This document shows positions 51,206 to 59,901 of a stretch of 64,000 nt of DNA, one piece after another. The translations under genes and the position numbers were made by a program. The first letter of the stretch is position 1; the number at the start of each line of letters is the position of its first letter. The notes beneath the pieces are model-generated. The model had not been told where the DNA came from, did no database searches, and saw nothing but the letters and a program-made list of their open reading frames with translations. This stretch comes from Isoptericola peretonis (GTDB lineage: Bacteria > Actinomycetota > Actinomycetes > Actinomycetales > Cellulomonadaceae): NCBI GenBank assembly GCA_023241745.1, contig JALQCY010000005.1:1-64000 (forward strand), written 5' to 3'.

Positions 51206-52867
51206 ATGACGCGCACAGCGCGCTCGGGGCGGCGCCTGGCCGCGATCGCGGCCACCGTCGCGGTGCTGGCCACGGCGGCCTGCTCGGCACCGGTGCAGAA
51301 CAAGGGGGACGACGGCGCCAGCGGCGGCGCGACGTCGATGCTCATCGCGGCCGACAACGGCTCCCCGACGTTCGACCGGAACTTCAACCCGTACTCGTCC
51401 GGCAAGCGCAACACGACGACGTACATGTACGAGCCGCTGGTCATCATCAACGAGATGAGCGGCGAGGAGACCCCCTGGCTCGCCACGGGGTACGAGCAGC
51501 CGGACGCCAGGACGGTCGTCTTCACCATCCGTGACGGCGTCACCTGGTCGGACGGCGAGCCCCTCACCGCCGAGGACGTGAAGTACTCGTTCGACCTCGT
51601 CAAGAAGCACCCCGAGATGGACCTCAAGGGCGCCTGGTCGCACCTGGAGTCGGTCGAGGTGGACGGCACGACCGTCGTCGCGCACCTGCAGACGGAGAAC
51701 GTGCCCGCCGCGAAGATCCTCGCGCAGCAGCTCATCGTGCCCGAGCACATCTGGGCCGAGGTCGAGGACCCGGTCACCTGGACCAACGAGGAGCCCGTCG
51801 GCTCCGGCCCGTACACGCTCGGCGAGTTCACGCCGAACCAGTACACGCTGAAGAAGAACCCGACGTACTGGCAGGCCGACAAGGTCGCGGTCGAGGAGCT
51901 CGTGCAGCCCGCCGCGAACTCCGAGCTGGACATCGTCAACAACGGCTACGACTGGGCCTACGCGTTCATGAGCGACATCGAGGACACCTGGGTCAAGGCC
52001 GACCCCGAGAACAACACGTACTGGTTCCCGGCCGGCGCTCCCATCTCGCTCATCCCGAACATGACGAAGGCGCCGTACGACGACGTCGACTTCCGCAAGG
52101 GCATCGCGCTCGCGCTGGACAAGCAGGTCATCGCCGACAAGGCCGAGCAGGGCTACGTCGACCGGGCCAGCCAGACCGGCCTCATGCTGCCGAACCAGGA
52201 GAAGGTCCTGGACACGTCGATCCCGAACCAGGGCTACGTCGACCAGGACGTCGACGCCGCCCTCGCCTCGTTCGAGAAGGCCGGCTACACCAAGAAGGGC
52301 GACAAGCTCGTCGACTCGGCCGGCAAGCCGCTGAAGATCAACATCACGACGCCGAACGGCTGGTCCGACTGGCTGCAGGGCGTGGAGCAGGTCAAGAGCC
52401 AGCTCACCGCGATCGGCATCGACGTCACCGTGGTGCAGCCGCAGCCCGCCGCCTACCAGAAGGAGCTCCGCACGGGCGACTTCGACATGATCATGGGCAC
52501 CGTCGGCGGCTCCGGGCAGCCGTTCCAGGACTACAACGGCCTCATGGGCTCCGAGTTCCTGCTGCCCGTCGGCAAGACCGCCGCCGGCAACTTCGGCCGG
52601 TTCGAGTCGAAGCAGGCCGACGACCTGCTCGCCCAGCTCAAGGTGACCACCGACGAGGCGGAGCAGCTCGAGCTCACGCACCAGCTCGAGCAGATCACCT
52701 ACGAGCAGCTGCCGATGATCGCCCTGTTCTACGGCGGGTCGTGGGGCCTGTTCTCGAACAAGAACTTCACCGGCTGGCCCAGCGCGGACGACCCCTACGC
52801 CTCCCCGAAGACGTGGGACTCCACCCCGCTGCTGATCCTCACGCACCTCGAGCCCGCCCAGGGCTGA
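51206..52867 (+). CDS. Opp/Dpp-type ABC transporter substrate-binding lipoprotein
   Basis: A 553-residue SBP_bac_5 (peptide/nickel/oligosaccharide) family protein. A lipoprotein signal peptide ends LATAAC, with lipidated Cys26. The mature part starts after a Gly/Asp/Ser linker with GSPTFDRNFNPYSSG, followed by ARTVVFTIRDGVTWSDGEPLTAEDVKYSF, the conserved family block. The family transports peptides but also cello-oligosaccharides in Thermotoga and others. The LacI gene and beta-glucosidase in the operon favour a beta-glucoside ligand. GAGGAG is 9 bases before the ATG at 51206 and 3 bases before an in-frame ATG at 51200, so the later codon is chosen. Confidence 0.9.
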   Translation: MTRTARSGRRLAAIAATVAVLATAACSAPVQNKGDDGASGGATSMLIAADNGSPTFDRNFNPYSSGKRNTTTYMYEPLVIINEMSGEETPWLATGYEQPDARTVVFTIRDGVTWSDGEPLTAEDVKYSFDLVKKHPEMDLKGAWSHLESVEVDGTTVVAHLQTENVPAAKILAQQLIVPEHIWAEVEDPVTWTNEEPVGSGPYTLGEFTPNQYTLKKNPTYWQADKVAVEELVQPAANSELDIVNNGYDWAYAFMSDIEDTWVKADPENNTYWFPAGAPISLIPNMTKAPYDDVDFRKGIALALDKQVIADKAEQGYVDRASQTGLMLPNQEKVLDTSIPNQGYVDQDVDAALASFEKAGYTKKGDKLVDSAGKPLKINITTPNGWSDWLQGVEQVKSQLTAIGIDVTVVQPQPAAYQKELRTGDFDMIMGTVGGSGQPFQDYNGLMGSEFLLPVGKTAAGNFGRFESKQADDLLAQLKVTTDEAEQLELTHQLEQITYEQLPMIALFYGGSWGLFSNKNFTGWPSADDPYASPKTWDSTPLLILTHLEPAQG

Positions 52868-52875
52868 CGGCCGCC

Positions 52876-52914
52876 GCCGGTCGGGCCCGACGACACACGT
52901 CGGGCCCGGCCGGC
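52876..52914 (+). terminator. Intercistronic hairpin after the binding-protein gene
   Basis: Seventeen-base arms (52876-52892 and 52898-52914, one G-U pair), 5-base loop, 8 bases past the binding-protein stop codon and 48 bases before the permease start. Same position and strength as in the alpha-glucoside-type operon at 15.6 kb. Confidence 0.6.
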
Positions 52915-52962
52915 AGCCCCGCCCGACCGACCCGACCGACCACCACCGACCCGGAGGCTCCG

Positions 52963-53943
52963 TTGCGCTACGCGCTCCGCAAGCTCGGCCTGCTGGTCCT
53001 CACGCTGTGGGCGGCGGTGACGCTGAACTTCGTCATCCCGCGCCTCATGCCCGGCTCGCCCGCTGACGCGGCGATCGCCAAGCTCGCGCAGAACGGCCCC
53101 GTGACGCCGTCGGTGCAGGCGGCGATCGAGGCCCAGCTCGGCATGCCCGGCGGCAGCATCTGGGACCAGTACGTCGCCTACCTCAACAACGTCATCCACC
53201 TCGACTTCGGGGTGTCGTACACCTTCTTCCCGCAGCAGGTCTCCGAGCTCGTCGCCGGCGCGCTGCCGTGGACGCTGATCATGGTCGGCGCCGTCACCGT
53301 GATCGCCTTCGTGCTCGGCACGCTCATCGGCATCGGCGCCGCCTGGAAGCGCGGCACGTGGATGGACTCGCTGCCCACCGTGGGCGGCAGCTTCCTGTCC
53401 GCGTTCCCCTACTTCTGGACCGCGCTGCTCATCGTCTTCTTCCTCGGCTACGTGCTCGGCTGGTTCCCCACCTCGGGCGCCTACTCCGCCACCGCGGTGC
53501 CGAACCTGTCGTGGGAGTTCCTCGGCGACGTGCTGTACCACGCCGCCCTGCCCGCGGCCACGATCCTCCTCACCTCGCTCGGCGGGTGGATCCTCGGCAT
53601 GCGCAACACGATGATCAACACCCTCGGGGACGACTACGTGACGTTCGCCGAGGCCAACGGCCTGCGCGGCCGCACGGTCGCGATCCGCTACGCCGCCCGC
53701 AACGCGATCCTGCCGAACCTCACCGGCTTCGGCATGGCGCTCGGCGGCGTCGTCGGCGGCTCCCTGCTCGTCGAGCAGGTGTTCGCGTACCCCGGCGTCG
53801 GCTACCTGCTCTTCAACGCCGTCACCAACCAGGACTTCCCGCTGATGCAGGCGCTCTTCCTCATGATCACCGTGAGCGTGCTGCTCGCGAACTTCCTGGT
53901 GGAGATCCTCTACGGCGTCCTCGACCCCCGAACGAGGCGGTGA
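52963..53943 (+). CDS. Opp/Dpp-type ABC transporter permease (DppB-like), TTG start
   Basis: A 326-residue permease with six predicted helices. The EAA loop reads FAEANGLRGRTVAIRYAARNAILP. The first helix starts LRYALRKLGLLVLTLWAAVTLNFVIPRLMPGSPAD, typical of DppB. The only start consistent with this N-terminus is TTG at 52963, with GGAGG 5 bases upstream. It is rare among the genes here and may lower permease synthesis relative to the binding protein. It follows the binding-protein gene after a strong hairpin and precedes the DppC-like gene by 6 bases. Confidence 0.9.
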   Translation: MRYALRKLGLLVLTLWAAVTLNFVIPRLMPGSPADAAIAKLAQNGPVTPSVQAAIEAQLGMPGGSIWDQYVAYLNNVIHLDFGVSYTFFPQQVSELVAGALPWTLIMVGAVTVIAFVLGTLIGIGAAWKRGTWMDSLPTVGGSFLSAFPYFWTALLIVFFLGYVLGWFPTSGAYSATAVPNLSWEFLGDVLYHAALPAATILLTSLGGWILGMRNTMINTLGDDYVTFAEANGLRGRTVAIRYAARNAILPNLTGFGMALGGVVGGSLLVEQVFAYPGVGYLLFNAVTNQDFPLMQALFLMITVSVLLANFLVEILYGVLDPRTRR

Positions 53944-53949
53944 CCCGAG

Positions 53950-54930
53950 ATGGCCGACACCACTGCTGACATGACCACCACCGCGACGCCCGCGACCGCC
54001 GACCCCGGCGGCCCCGCCCCCGAGGCGGCCCACGGCCCGAAGCGGCCCGCCCGCACACGGCTCGGCCGCACCGGGCAGGTGCTGGGCCGCGCGTTCGCGA
54101 CCGTCTGGTCCAACCCGAAGGCCCGCGTGGGGCTCGTCATCCTGGGGCTCTTCGTCCTCATGGCGGTCTTCGCGCCCCTGCTCGCGCCGTACTCCCCGCA
54201 CGACGACTCGTTCGGCCGCAACGAGCCGGGCAGCGCCGCGCACTGGCTCGGCACCACCGGCGCCGGCGAGGACGTGCTGTCCCAGGTCATCTACGGCGCC
54301 CGCGTGTCGCTGCTCGTCGGCTTCGTCGCCGGCGGCCTCTCCACGCTGGTGGCCGTCGCCATCGGGCTGTCGTGGGGCTACCTGCGCGGCTGGGGCAACG
54401 ACGTCGTCAACTTCCTCGTCAACCTGTTCCTCGTGATGCCGGGCCTGCCGCTGATGATCATCATCGCGGCCTACCTGCAGAACGGCGGGCTGCCGATGAT
54501 CATCCTGGTCGTCGTCATCACGGGCTGGGCGTGGGGCGCCCGCGTGCTGCGCTCGCAGACGCAGTCGCTGCGCTCGCGCGACTTCGTGACCGCGGCGATC
54601 TTCTCCGGCGAGAGCTCGGCGCGCGTCATCTTCCGCGAGATCCTGCCGAACATGACCTCGATGATCGCGGGGTCGTTCTTCGGCGCCGCGACGTCGGCGG
54701 TGCTCGCCGAGTCCGGCCTGTCGTTCCTCGGCCTGGGCGACATGGCCACCGTGAGCTGGGGCTCGATGATCTTCTGGGCCCAGAACTCGATGGCGATCCT
54801 CACCGGGCAGTGGATCCTGCTGTTCGCCCCCGGTCTGTGCATCGCGCTGCTGGCGACCTCCATGACCCTCGTGAACTTCGGCGTCGACGGGTTGTCCAAC
54901 CCGCGCCTGCGGGAAGGGACCGGCCGATGA
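53950..54930 (+). CDS. Opp/Dpp-type ABC transporter permease (DppC-like)
   Basis: A 326-residue permease. A 45-residue Thr/Pro/Ala-rich cytoplasmic N-terminus precedes the DppC-like start (NPKARVGLVILGLFVLMAVFAPLL). The EAA-type loop (FSGESSARVIFREILPN) follows. It should pair with the DppB-like protein. The stop overlaps the ATP-binding gene start by 4 bases (ATGA). Confidence 0.92.
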   Translation: MADTTADMTTTATPATADPGGPAPEAAHGPKRPARTRLGRTGQVLGRAFATVWSNPKARVGLVILGLFVLMAVFAPLLAPYSPHDDSFGRNEPGSAAHWLGTTGAGEDVLSQVIYGARVSLLVGFVAGGLSTLVAVAIGLSWGYLRGWGNDVVNFLVNLFLVMPGLPLMIIIAAYLQNGGLPMIILVVVITGWAWGARVLRSQTQSLRSRDFVTAAIFSGESSARVIFREILPNMTSMIAGSFFGAATSAVLAESGLSFLGLGDMATVSWGSMIFWAQNSMAILTGQWILLFAPGLCIALLATSMTLVNFGVDGLSNPRLREGTGR

Positions 54931-56591
54931 GCCTGCTCGAGATCCAGGACCTCTCCGTCGTCTACGAGCCCCGCGGGGCGGTCCCGACGCACGCCGTCAA
55001 GAACGCGAGCCTCTCGCTGGAGCAGGGCGAGTTCGTGGGTCTGGTCGGCGAGTCGGGCTCCGGCAAGTCGACGCTCGGCTTCGCCGTCACCCGGCTCGCG
55101 AAGGCGCCGGCGCGCATCTCCGGCGGGCGCATCGTGTTCGACGGCACCGACATCGCGCACCTGGACGCCGAGGAGCTGCGCACCCAGCGCCGCGGCGGGT
55201 TCGCGATGGTGCTCCAGTCGGGCATGAACGCGCTCAACCCCGTGCGCACCATCGCGCACCACTTCGGCGACATCTTCGCCGCGCACGGCCACGTGCCGAA
55301 GGCGAGGCGGCGCCAGCGGGCGACCGAGCTGCTCGACAAGGTGCAGCTGCCGTCCACGGTGCTCGACCGCTACCCCGGCGAGCTGTCCGGCGGCATGCGC
55401 CAGCGCGTGTCCATCGCGCTCGCCCTGTCGCTCGAGCCGCGGCTCATGGTGTTCGACGAGCCCACCACGGCGCTCGACGTGCTGGTGCAGCACGCCGTCA
55501 TGGACACCATCCGCGAGCTGCAGGCCGCGGAGGGCTTCACCGCGGTGCTCATCTCGCACGACCTCGGCGTCGTGCTGGAGTCGGCCGAGCGCGTCGTCGT
55601 CATGCACGACGGCGAGATCGTCGAGGACGGCGCGTCGCGGCAGATCTTCTCGGCCCCCGCCCACCCGTACACGCAGATGCTGCTGAGCCACTACGCCGAC
55701 CCGCGCGCGGAGGTCGTGGAGCTGCCCGGGTTCGAGCGCAAGGCGCCGCAGGACGGCGCGGCGCGGCCGGAGCGGGCCGCCGCGCACGACGCGATCGTCG
55801 TCGACCACGTGTCCAAGGTCTACCCGCCGCCGCGCCGCGGCGAGCAGGCGGTCACCGCCGTCGACGACGTGTCGTTCCGCCTGGAGCCGGGCGCCGCGAT
55901 GGCGCTGGTCGGCCAGTCGGGCTCCGGCAAGTCCACGATCGCCAAGATGATCACGGGCGTGGAGCGCCCGACGTCGGGCACCGTGACGTTCGGCGACCTG
56001 CGGGTGGACCGGCTGCGCCGGCGCCAGCTCAAGACGCTGCACGCGGACGTCCAGATGGTCTTCCAGGACCCGTACTCGGCGCTCAACCCGCTGCACACCG
56101 TGGAGTACACGCTGACGCGGCCGGTGGAGAACTTCGCCGGGCTCAAGGGCGAGGCCGCGCGCGAGCGCGTGCTCGAGCTCCTGGAGACGGTGGGCCTCAC
56201 CCCCGTCGAGCAGTACGCGGCCAAGCTGCCGCACCAGCTGTCCGGCGGGCAGCGCCAGCGCGTCGTCATCGCGCGGGCCCTGGCGTCGAACCCGCAGGTG
56301 CTCATCGCCGACGAGCCCGTCTCCATGCTCGACGTGTCGCTGCGCGCCGGCGTGCTCGGCCTGCTGGAGGACCTGCGCGCCGGCCTCGGCGTCTCCTTGC
56401 TGTACATCACGCACGACCTGCTCTCGGCGCGCGTCGTGACCGACCAGATCATGGTGCTGCACCACGGCAGGGTGGTGGAGTCCGGCGGCACCACACAGGT
56501 GCTGCGCTTCCCCGAGGACGCGTACACGACGCAGCTGCTGGACGCGATCCCGCAGCCCGCGCGCCGGTTCGCGGACGGTCAGGCGTCGTGA
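54927..56591 (+). CDS. Opp/Dpp-type ABC transporter ATP-binding protein, DppD-DppF fusion
   Basis: A 554-residue protein with two complete ATPase domains. The first has Walker A GESGSGKST near residue 41 and signature LSGGMRQR near 152. The second has GQSGSGKST near 330 and LSGGQRQR near 440, with Walker B LMVFDEPTTALD in the first and VLIADEPVSMLD in the second. A linker of about 50 residues joins them. A single protein thus supplies both NBDs, unlike the usual separate DppD and DppF. Coupled by overlaps to the permease and the hydrolase genes. Confidence 0.93.
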   Translation: MSLLEIQDLSVVYEPRGAVPTHAVKNASLSLEQGEFVGLVGESGSGKSTLGFAVTRLAKAPARISGGRIVFDGTDIAHLDAEELRTQRRGGFAMVLQSGMNALNPVRTIAHHFGDIFAAHGHVPKARRRQRATELLDKVQLPSTVLDRYPGELSGGMRQRVSIALALSLEPRLMVFDEPTTALDVLVQHAVMDTIRELQAAEGFTAVLISHDLGVVLESAERVVVMHDGEIVEDGASRQIFSAPAHPYTQMLLSHYADPRAEVVELPGFERKAPQDGAARPERAAAHDAIVVDHVSKVYPPPRRGEQAVTAVDDVSFRLEPGAAMALVGQSGSGKSTIAKMITGVERPTSGTVTFGDLRVDRLRRRQLKTLHADVQMVFQDPYSALNPLHTVEYTLTRPVENFAGLKGEAARERVLELLETVGLTPVEQYAAKLPHQLSGGQRQRVVIARALASNPQVLIADEPVSMLDVSLRAGVLGLLEDLRAGLGVSLLYITHDLLSARVVTDQIMVLHHGRVVESGGTTQVLRFPEDAYTTQLLDAIPQPARRFADGQAS

Positions 56592-57487
56592 CGGTCCGCC
56601 CCGGCGCCCCGTTCGGCGGCCTGCCGCTGCCGGACGGCGTCGCCCCGCTCGTGCTCGACGTGCCGGTCGGCCCGCTCACCGCGCTGCGGTCGGTCGTGCC
56701 GGACGGCGTGGAGCGCCGCGCGGTGGCCCTCCTCGTGCCCGGGTTCACCGGGTCGAAGGAGGACCACCGGCTGCTGCTGCCGCTGCTCGCTGAGCGCGGC
56801 GTCGAGGCGTGGACCTACTCCCAGCGCGGGCAGGCCGACTCGGTCGCCCCGCGCGGGGTGGGCGCCTACCGGCGCGACGACTTCACGGCGGACGCGCTCG
56901 ACGTGGCCGCCGTCGTGACCGAGGCGGCCGGCATCGAGCCGGGGGCCCTGCACCTGCTGGGGCACAGCTTCGGCGGCACCGTCGCGGCGGCCACCGCCGT
57001 ACGCGACGCCGCACCGTTCGCGAGCCTCACGATGCTCTGCTCCGGCCCGCACGGCTGGCCCGGCCGCAAGGAGGCCGAGCGCGATCGGCTGCTCGCCGCC
57101 GCCGGGCTGGTCGACCTGTGGACTCTCGACAACCCCGGGCTCGCCCGGCGGCTGGCCGAGGACCCGCAGGCGCTGGCCGGCCTCGACGCCGACACCCGCT
57201 TCCACCGTGACCGCTCGGTCGCGACCAGCACGGACAACCTGCTGGGCGCGATCGACGTCCTGGCCGACGTCCGCGACGTCACGCCCGACCTCGCCGCCAC
57301 CGGCCTGCCGGTGCTCGTCGCGCACGGCGTGGACGACGCCGCGTGGCCCCAGCCGTGGCAGCGCGCCATGGCCGAGCGGCTCGGCGCCCGGTACGCCGTC
57401 GTCGAGGGGGCCGGGCACCTGCCCAACGTCGAGAACCCCGTCGCCACGGCGGACCTGCTCGCCGGCTTCTGGGCCACCACCCGCTGA
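56588..57487 (+). CDS. Alpha/beta-hydrolase
   Basis: A 299-residue cytoplasmic hydrolase. The nucleophile elbow GHSFGG has Ser127, the acid is in LVAHGVDD near 245, and the base His lies in GAGHLPNVENP near 280. No signal peptide. The GTG overlaps the ATPase stop codon, so it belongs to the sugar operon. It may be an esterase removing acyl groups (for example acetyl or feruloyl) from imported oligosaccharides before the beta-glucosidase acts. This is inferred from context. Confidence 0.8.
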   Translation: MTVRPGAPFGGLPLPDGVAPLVLDVPVGPLTALRSVVPDGVERRAVALLVPGFTGSKEDHRLLLPLLAERGVEAWTYSQRGQADSVAPRGVGAYRRDDFTADALDVAAVVTEAAGIEPGALHLLGHSFGGTVAAATAVRDAAPFASLTMLCSGPHGWPGRKEAERDRLLAAAGLVDLWTLDNPGLARRLAEDPQALAGLDADTRFHRDRSVATSTDNLLGAIDVLADVRDVTPDLAATGLPVLVAHGVDDAAWPQPWQRAMAERLGARYAVVEGAGHLPNVENPVATADLLAGFWATTR

Positions 57488-57534
57488 GCCGCCGCACCTC
57501 TGCACCACCGCACCACCGACGTAAGGATCATCCC

Positions 57535-58710
57535 GTGCTGCACTTCCCCGAGGGCTTCCGCTGGGGCGCCGCCACCGCGGCCCACCAGATCGAGGGCAAC
57601 AACATCAACAGCGACTGGTGGCCGCGCGAGCACGCCGCCGGCACCTCGATCGTCGAGCCCAGCGGCGACGCGGCCGACAGCTACCACCGCTACCGCGAGG
57701 ACATGACCCTCCTGCGCGACGCCGGCCTCGACACCTACCGCTTCTCGATCGAGTGGGCGCGCATCGAGCCGGAGGAGGGCTTCGTCTCCCGCGCCGAGAT
57801 CGCGCACTACCGCCGCATGGTCGAGACGTGCCTCGAGCTCGGGATCACCCCGATGGTCACGCTGATGCACTTCACCGTGCCGCGCTGGTTCGCCGAGGAA
57901 GGCATGTGGCGCTCCCCCCAGGCGGCCGACCGCTTCGCGCGCTTCACCGAGCTCGCGCTGCCGATCCTCGGGGACGACGTCGACCACGTCTGCACGATCA
58001 ACGAGCCCAACATCGCCGCGATGATCGCGGGCGGCGAGGACCCGGCGAACCTGGTGGCCTACGGCCTGCCGGAGCCCGACCTGCAGGTCGCGGACACGCT
58101 GCTCGAGTGCCACACCCGCTCGCGCGAGGTCCTCGCCGGCGTGGGCGGCATCCGGTCCGGCTGGACCGTCGCCACGCAGGACTTCCAGCCCGAGCCCGGC
58201 TGCGAGGACGTCGCCCACGAGTACGGCTACCGGCGCGACGACTGGTACCTCGAGGCCTCCCGCGGCGACGACTGGGTGGGCGTCCAGGCCTACACCCGCA
58301 CGATCATCGGCCCCGACGGCCCGCGCCAGGTGCCCGAGGGTGTGGAAACCACGCTCACAGGCTGGGAGTTCTACCCGCTCGCGCTGGAGCACGGCGTGCG
58401 CTCCGCGTGGGAGAAGACGCAGGGCGTGCCCGTCTTCGTCACCGAGAACGGCATGGCCACCAGCGACGACGCCCGCCGCGTCGACTACACCGAGGGCGCC
58501 CTGACCGGCCTCCACGCCGCGATCACCGACGGCGTCGACGTGCGCGGCTACCTGCACTGGAGCCTGCTCGACAACTACGAGTGGGCGTCGGGCTTCCGGC
58601 CCACCTTCGGCCTGATCGGGTTCGACCCCGAGACCTTCGAGCGCCGCCCGAAGCCGTCGCTGGGCTGGCTCGGGTCCGTCGCGCAGGCGAACGGCCTCAC
58701 CGTCCGCTGA
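57535..58710 (+). CDS. Glycoside hydrolase family 1 beta-glucosidase
   Basis: A 391-residue intracellular GH1 enzyme. It starts FPEGFRWGAATAAHQIEGN. The acid/base Glu157 is in TINEPN and the nucleophile Glu304 is in VTENG. It ends with GYLHWSLLDNYEWASGF. It is about 50 residues shorter than typical GH1, though the catalytic blocks are all present. AAGGA lies 7 bases before the GTG. It is the last gene of the operon and should split imported beta-glucosides; 6-phospho-sugars are unlikely because uptake is by ABC transport. Confidence 0.94.
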   Translation: MLHFPEGFRWGAATAAHQIEGNNINSDWWPREHAAGTSIVEPSGDAADSYHRYREDMTLLRDAGLDTYRFSIEWARIEPEEGFVSRAEIAHYRRMVETCLELGITPMVTLMHFTVPRWFAEEGMWRSPQAADRFARFTELALPILGDDVDHVCTINEPNIAAMIAGGEDPANLVAYGLPEPDLQVADTLLECHTRSREVLAGVGGIRSGWTVATQDFQPEPGCEDVAHEYGYRRDDWYLEASRGDDWVGVQAYTRTIIGPDGPRQVPEGVETTLTGWEFYPLALEHGVRSAWEKTQGVPVFVTENGMATSDDARRVDYTEGALTGLHAAITDGVDVRGYLHWSLLDNYEWASGFRPTFGLIGFDPETFERRPKPSLGWLGSVAQANGLTVR

Positions 58711-58730
58711 CCCCCCGCCGAGCATGTGGT

Positions 58731-58781
58731 TGCGGCCCGTCCGGGAGACCGGACGGGCCGCAGCTGATGCGGCCCGTCCGG
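58731..58781. terminator. Alternative, mutually exclusive hairpins at the end of the sugar operon
   Basis: A 14-base sequence (TGCGGCCCGTCCGG) occurs at 58731-58744 and 58768-58781, with its exact reverse complement at 58749-58762. The central copy can pair either with the left copy (4-base loop) or with the right copy (5-base loop). Either form lies between convergent stop codons and can terminate transcription. Confidence 0.8.
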
Positions 58782-58783
58782 GC

Positions 58784-58817
58784 TTCTCTATCTCGCGGAC
58801 TTGCCTTCTCTATCTCG
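58784..58817. repeat. Paired 12-base 3'-end element, copy 2
   Basis: TTCTCTATCTCG at 58784-58795 and 58806-58817, 22 bases apart start to start, identical in layout to 18117-18150. The blocks GGCTTCTCTATCTCGCG and TTCTCTATCTCGGC are identical in both loci, and only the 8 bases between them differ. The second copy again supplies the stop codon (CCGAGATAG) of the minus-strand gene. Confidence 0.85.
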
Positions 58818-59823
58818 GCGTCAGGAGGGCGACCCGACGGGGTCCGTCCGTGAGGACGTCCACGGCGTCCACCCACTGCTCGACGGCGGCGGGCAGCCCC
58901 CGGACGGCCTCCCCGGCGGCGTCCCGCAGCAGCTCCGGGACGCCCCGCACGCCGTGGAACGGGCGGTCGAAGAACGGCTCGGTCGCGCGGCCGTCGAGGG
59001 CGGGCAGCCCGAGCGCACGCTGGCGCTCGTGCAGGGCGTCGCAGGCGGCGCCGAGCGCGGCGTCCCGCTCCGGCCAGCGCGGCTCCGCGAGGGCCCGGGC
59101 GAGGTGCGGCCCCGCCGTCGCGCCCGCCCGGGTGCTCGCGAACGCCGTCCCGAGCCACTTCGGGTAGGGCGGCCAGCGCCGCTCCAGCAGCAGGCCGAGG
59201 CGCATCAGCGAGCCCACGATCCGCCCGGCCAGGACCCGCGACCCGAGGTCGTCGCCGCGCTCGCCCGTGCGGCCGACGAACGGCAGCTCCTGCCCGACGC
59301 GCGCCCACTCGGCGGCCAGCACGTGCAGCCACAGGTCGCGGGGATACCAGCGCAGGCGGTCGCGGATCGCGGCGAGCTCCCCCGGTCCGTCGTGGAAGAC
59401 GGGGCCGGCGGTCAGCTCCAGCACGGACTGCCCGGTCAGGGCGAGCCAGCCCGCGGGGTCGAGGTCGGTCGTGGGGTCGAGGCCGAGGCGCGACCGCGCG
59501 AAGCCCCGCGGCGTCGACACCTCCACCCGCTGGCGCACCACCGGGTCCCAGGTGGTGGCGAACCGGGTGGGCAGCCCCGCGTGCTCGCGCGGCAGCATGT
59601 CCTCCAGGTACCCGTCGACGGCGTCGACGTCAGCCGCGTCGACGAGGAGCGTGAGGCGCAGCCCCCAGTCGTGGTCGCGCGACGTCGCGTCGTCGAGCCC
59701 CAGGACGTCCGAGCCGCTGCCCAGCCGGGCCGCCGCGTGCGGCAGCCCGGGACGCCACGCCTCGAGGAGGGGGCGGACGACGTCGGTGTAGTACCCCTGG
59801 GCAAGGTCGATGCCGGTGGTCAC
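58810..59823 (-). CDS. DUF4037 nucleotidyltransferase-fold protein
   Basis: A 337-residue protein. The N-terminal nucleotidyltransferase fold has GSGSDVLG near residue 35 and SRDHDWGL near 48, with Asp residues fitting the GSxxxxxxxxSDxDx pattern. The C-terminal half is the DUF4037 helical domain (RDLWLHVLAAEWARVGQELPF near 165). It may adenylylate or otherwise modify a small molecule or RNA; no substrate can be named. The start is a GTG without a clear ribosome site. The stop codon lies inside the repeated element shared with the HAD gene at 18.1 kb. Confidence 0.8.
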   Translation of the reverse strand: MTTGIDLAQGYYTDVVRPLLEAWRPGLPHAAARLGSGSDVLGLDDATSRDHDWGLRLTLLVDAADVDAVDGYLEDMLPREHAGLPTRFATTWDPVVRQRVEVSTPRGFARSRLGLDPTTDLDPAGWLALTGQSVLELTAGPVFHDGPGELAAIRDRLRWYPRDLWLHVLAAEWARVGQELPFVGRTGERGDDLGSRVLAGRIVGSLMRLGLLLERRWPPYPKWLGTAFASTRAGATAGPHLARALAEPRWPERDAALGAACDALHERQRALGLPALDGRATEPFFDRPFHGVRGVPELLRDAAGEAVRGLPAAVEQWVDAVDVLTDGPRRVALLTPR

Positions 59824-59851
59824 GCGGCCATGCTGCCAGCCGGGACGACGA

Positions 59852-59878
59852 ACCCCGGACCCTTTCGGGGCCCGGGGT
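59852..59878 (-). terminator. Terminator of gpmA
   Basis: An imperfect hairpin (59852-59862 with 59867-59878, one mismatch) 24 bases past the gpmA stop codon on the minus strand. Confidence 0.5.
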
Positions 59879-59901
59879 GCGTCGGCGTCACCGGTCGGGC
59901 G

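Noticed and set aside
58749..58781. Riboswitch or attenuator for a downstream gene
   Set aside because: The alternative hairpins lie after the last gene of the operon and face a convergent gene, so no downstream coding region could be controlled.
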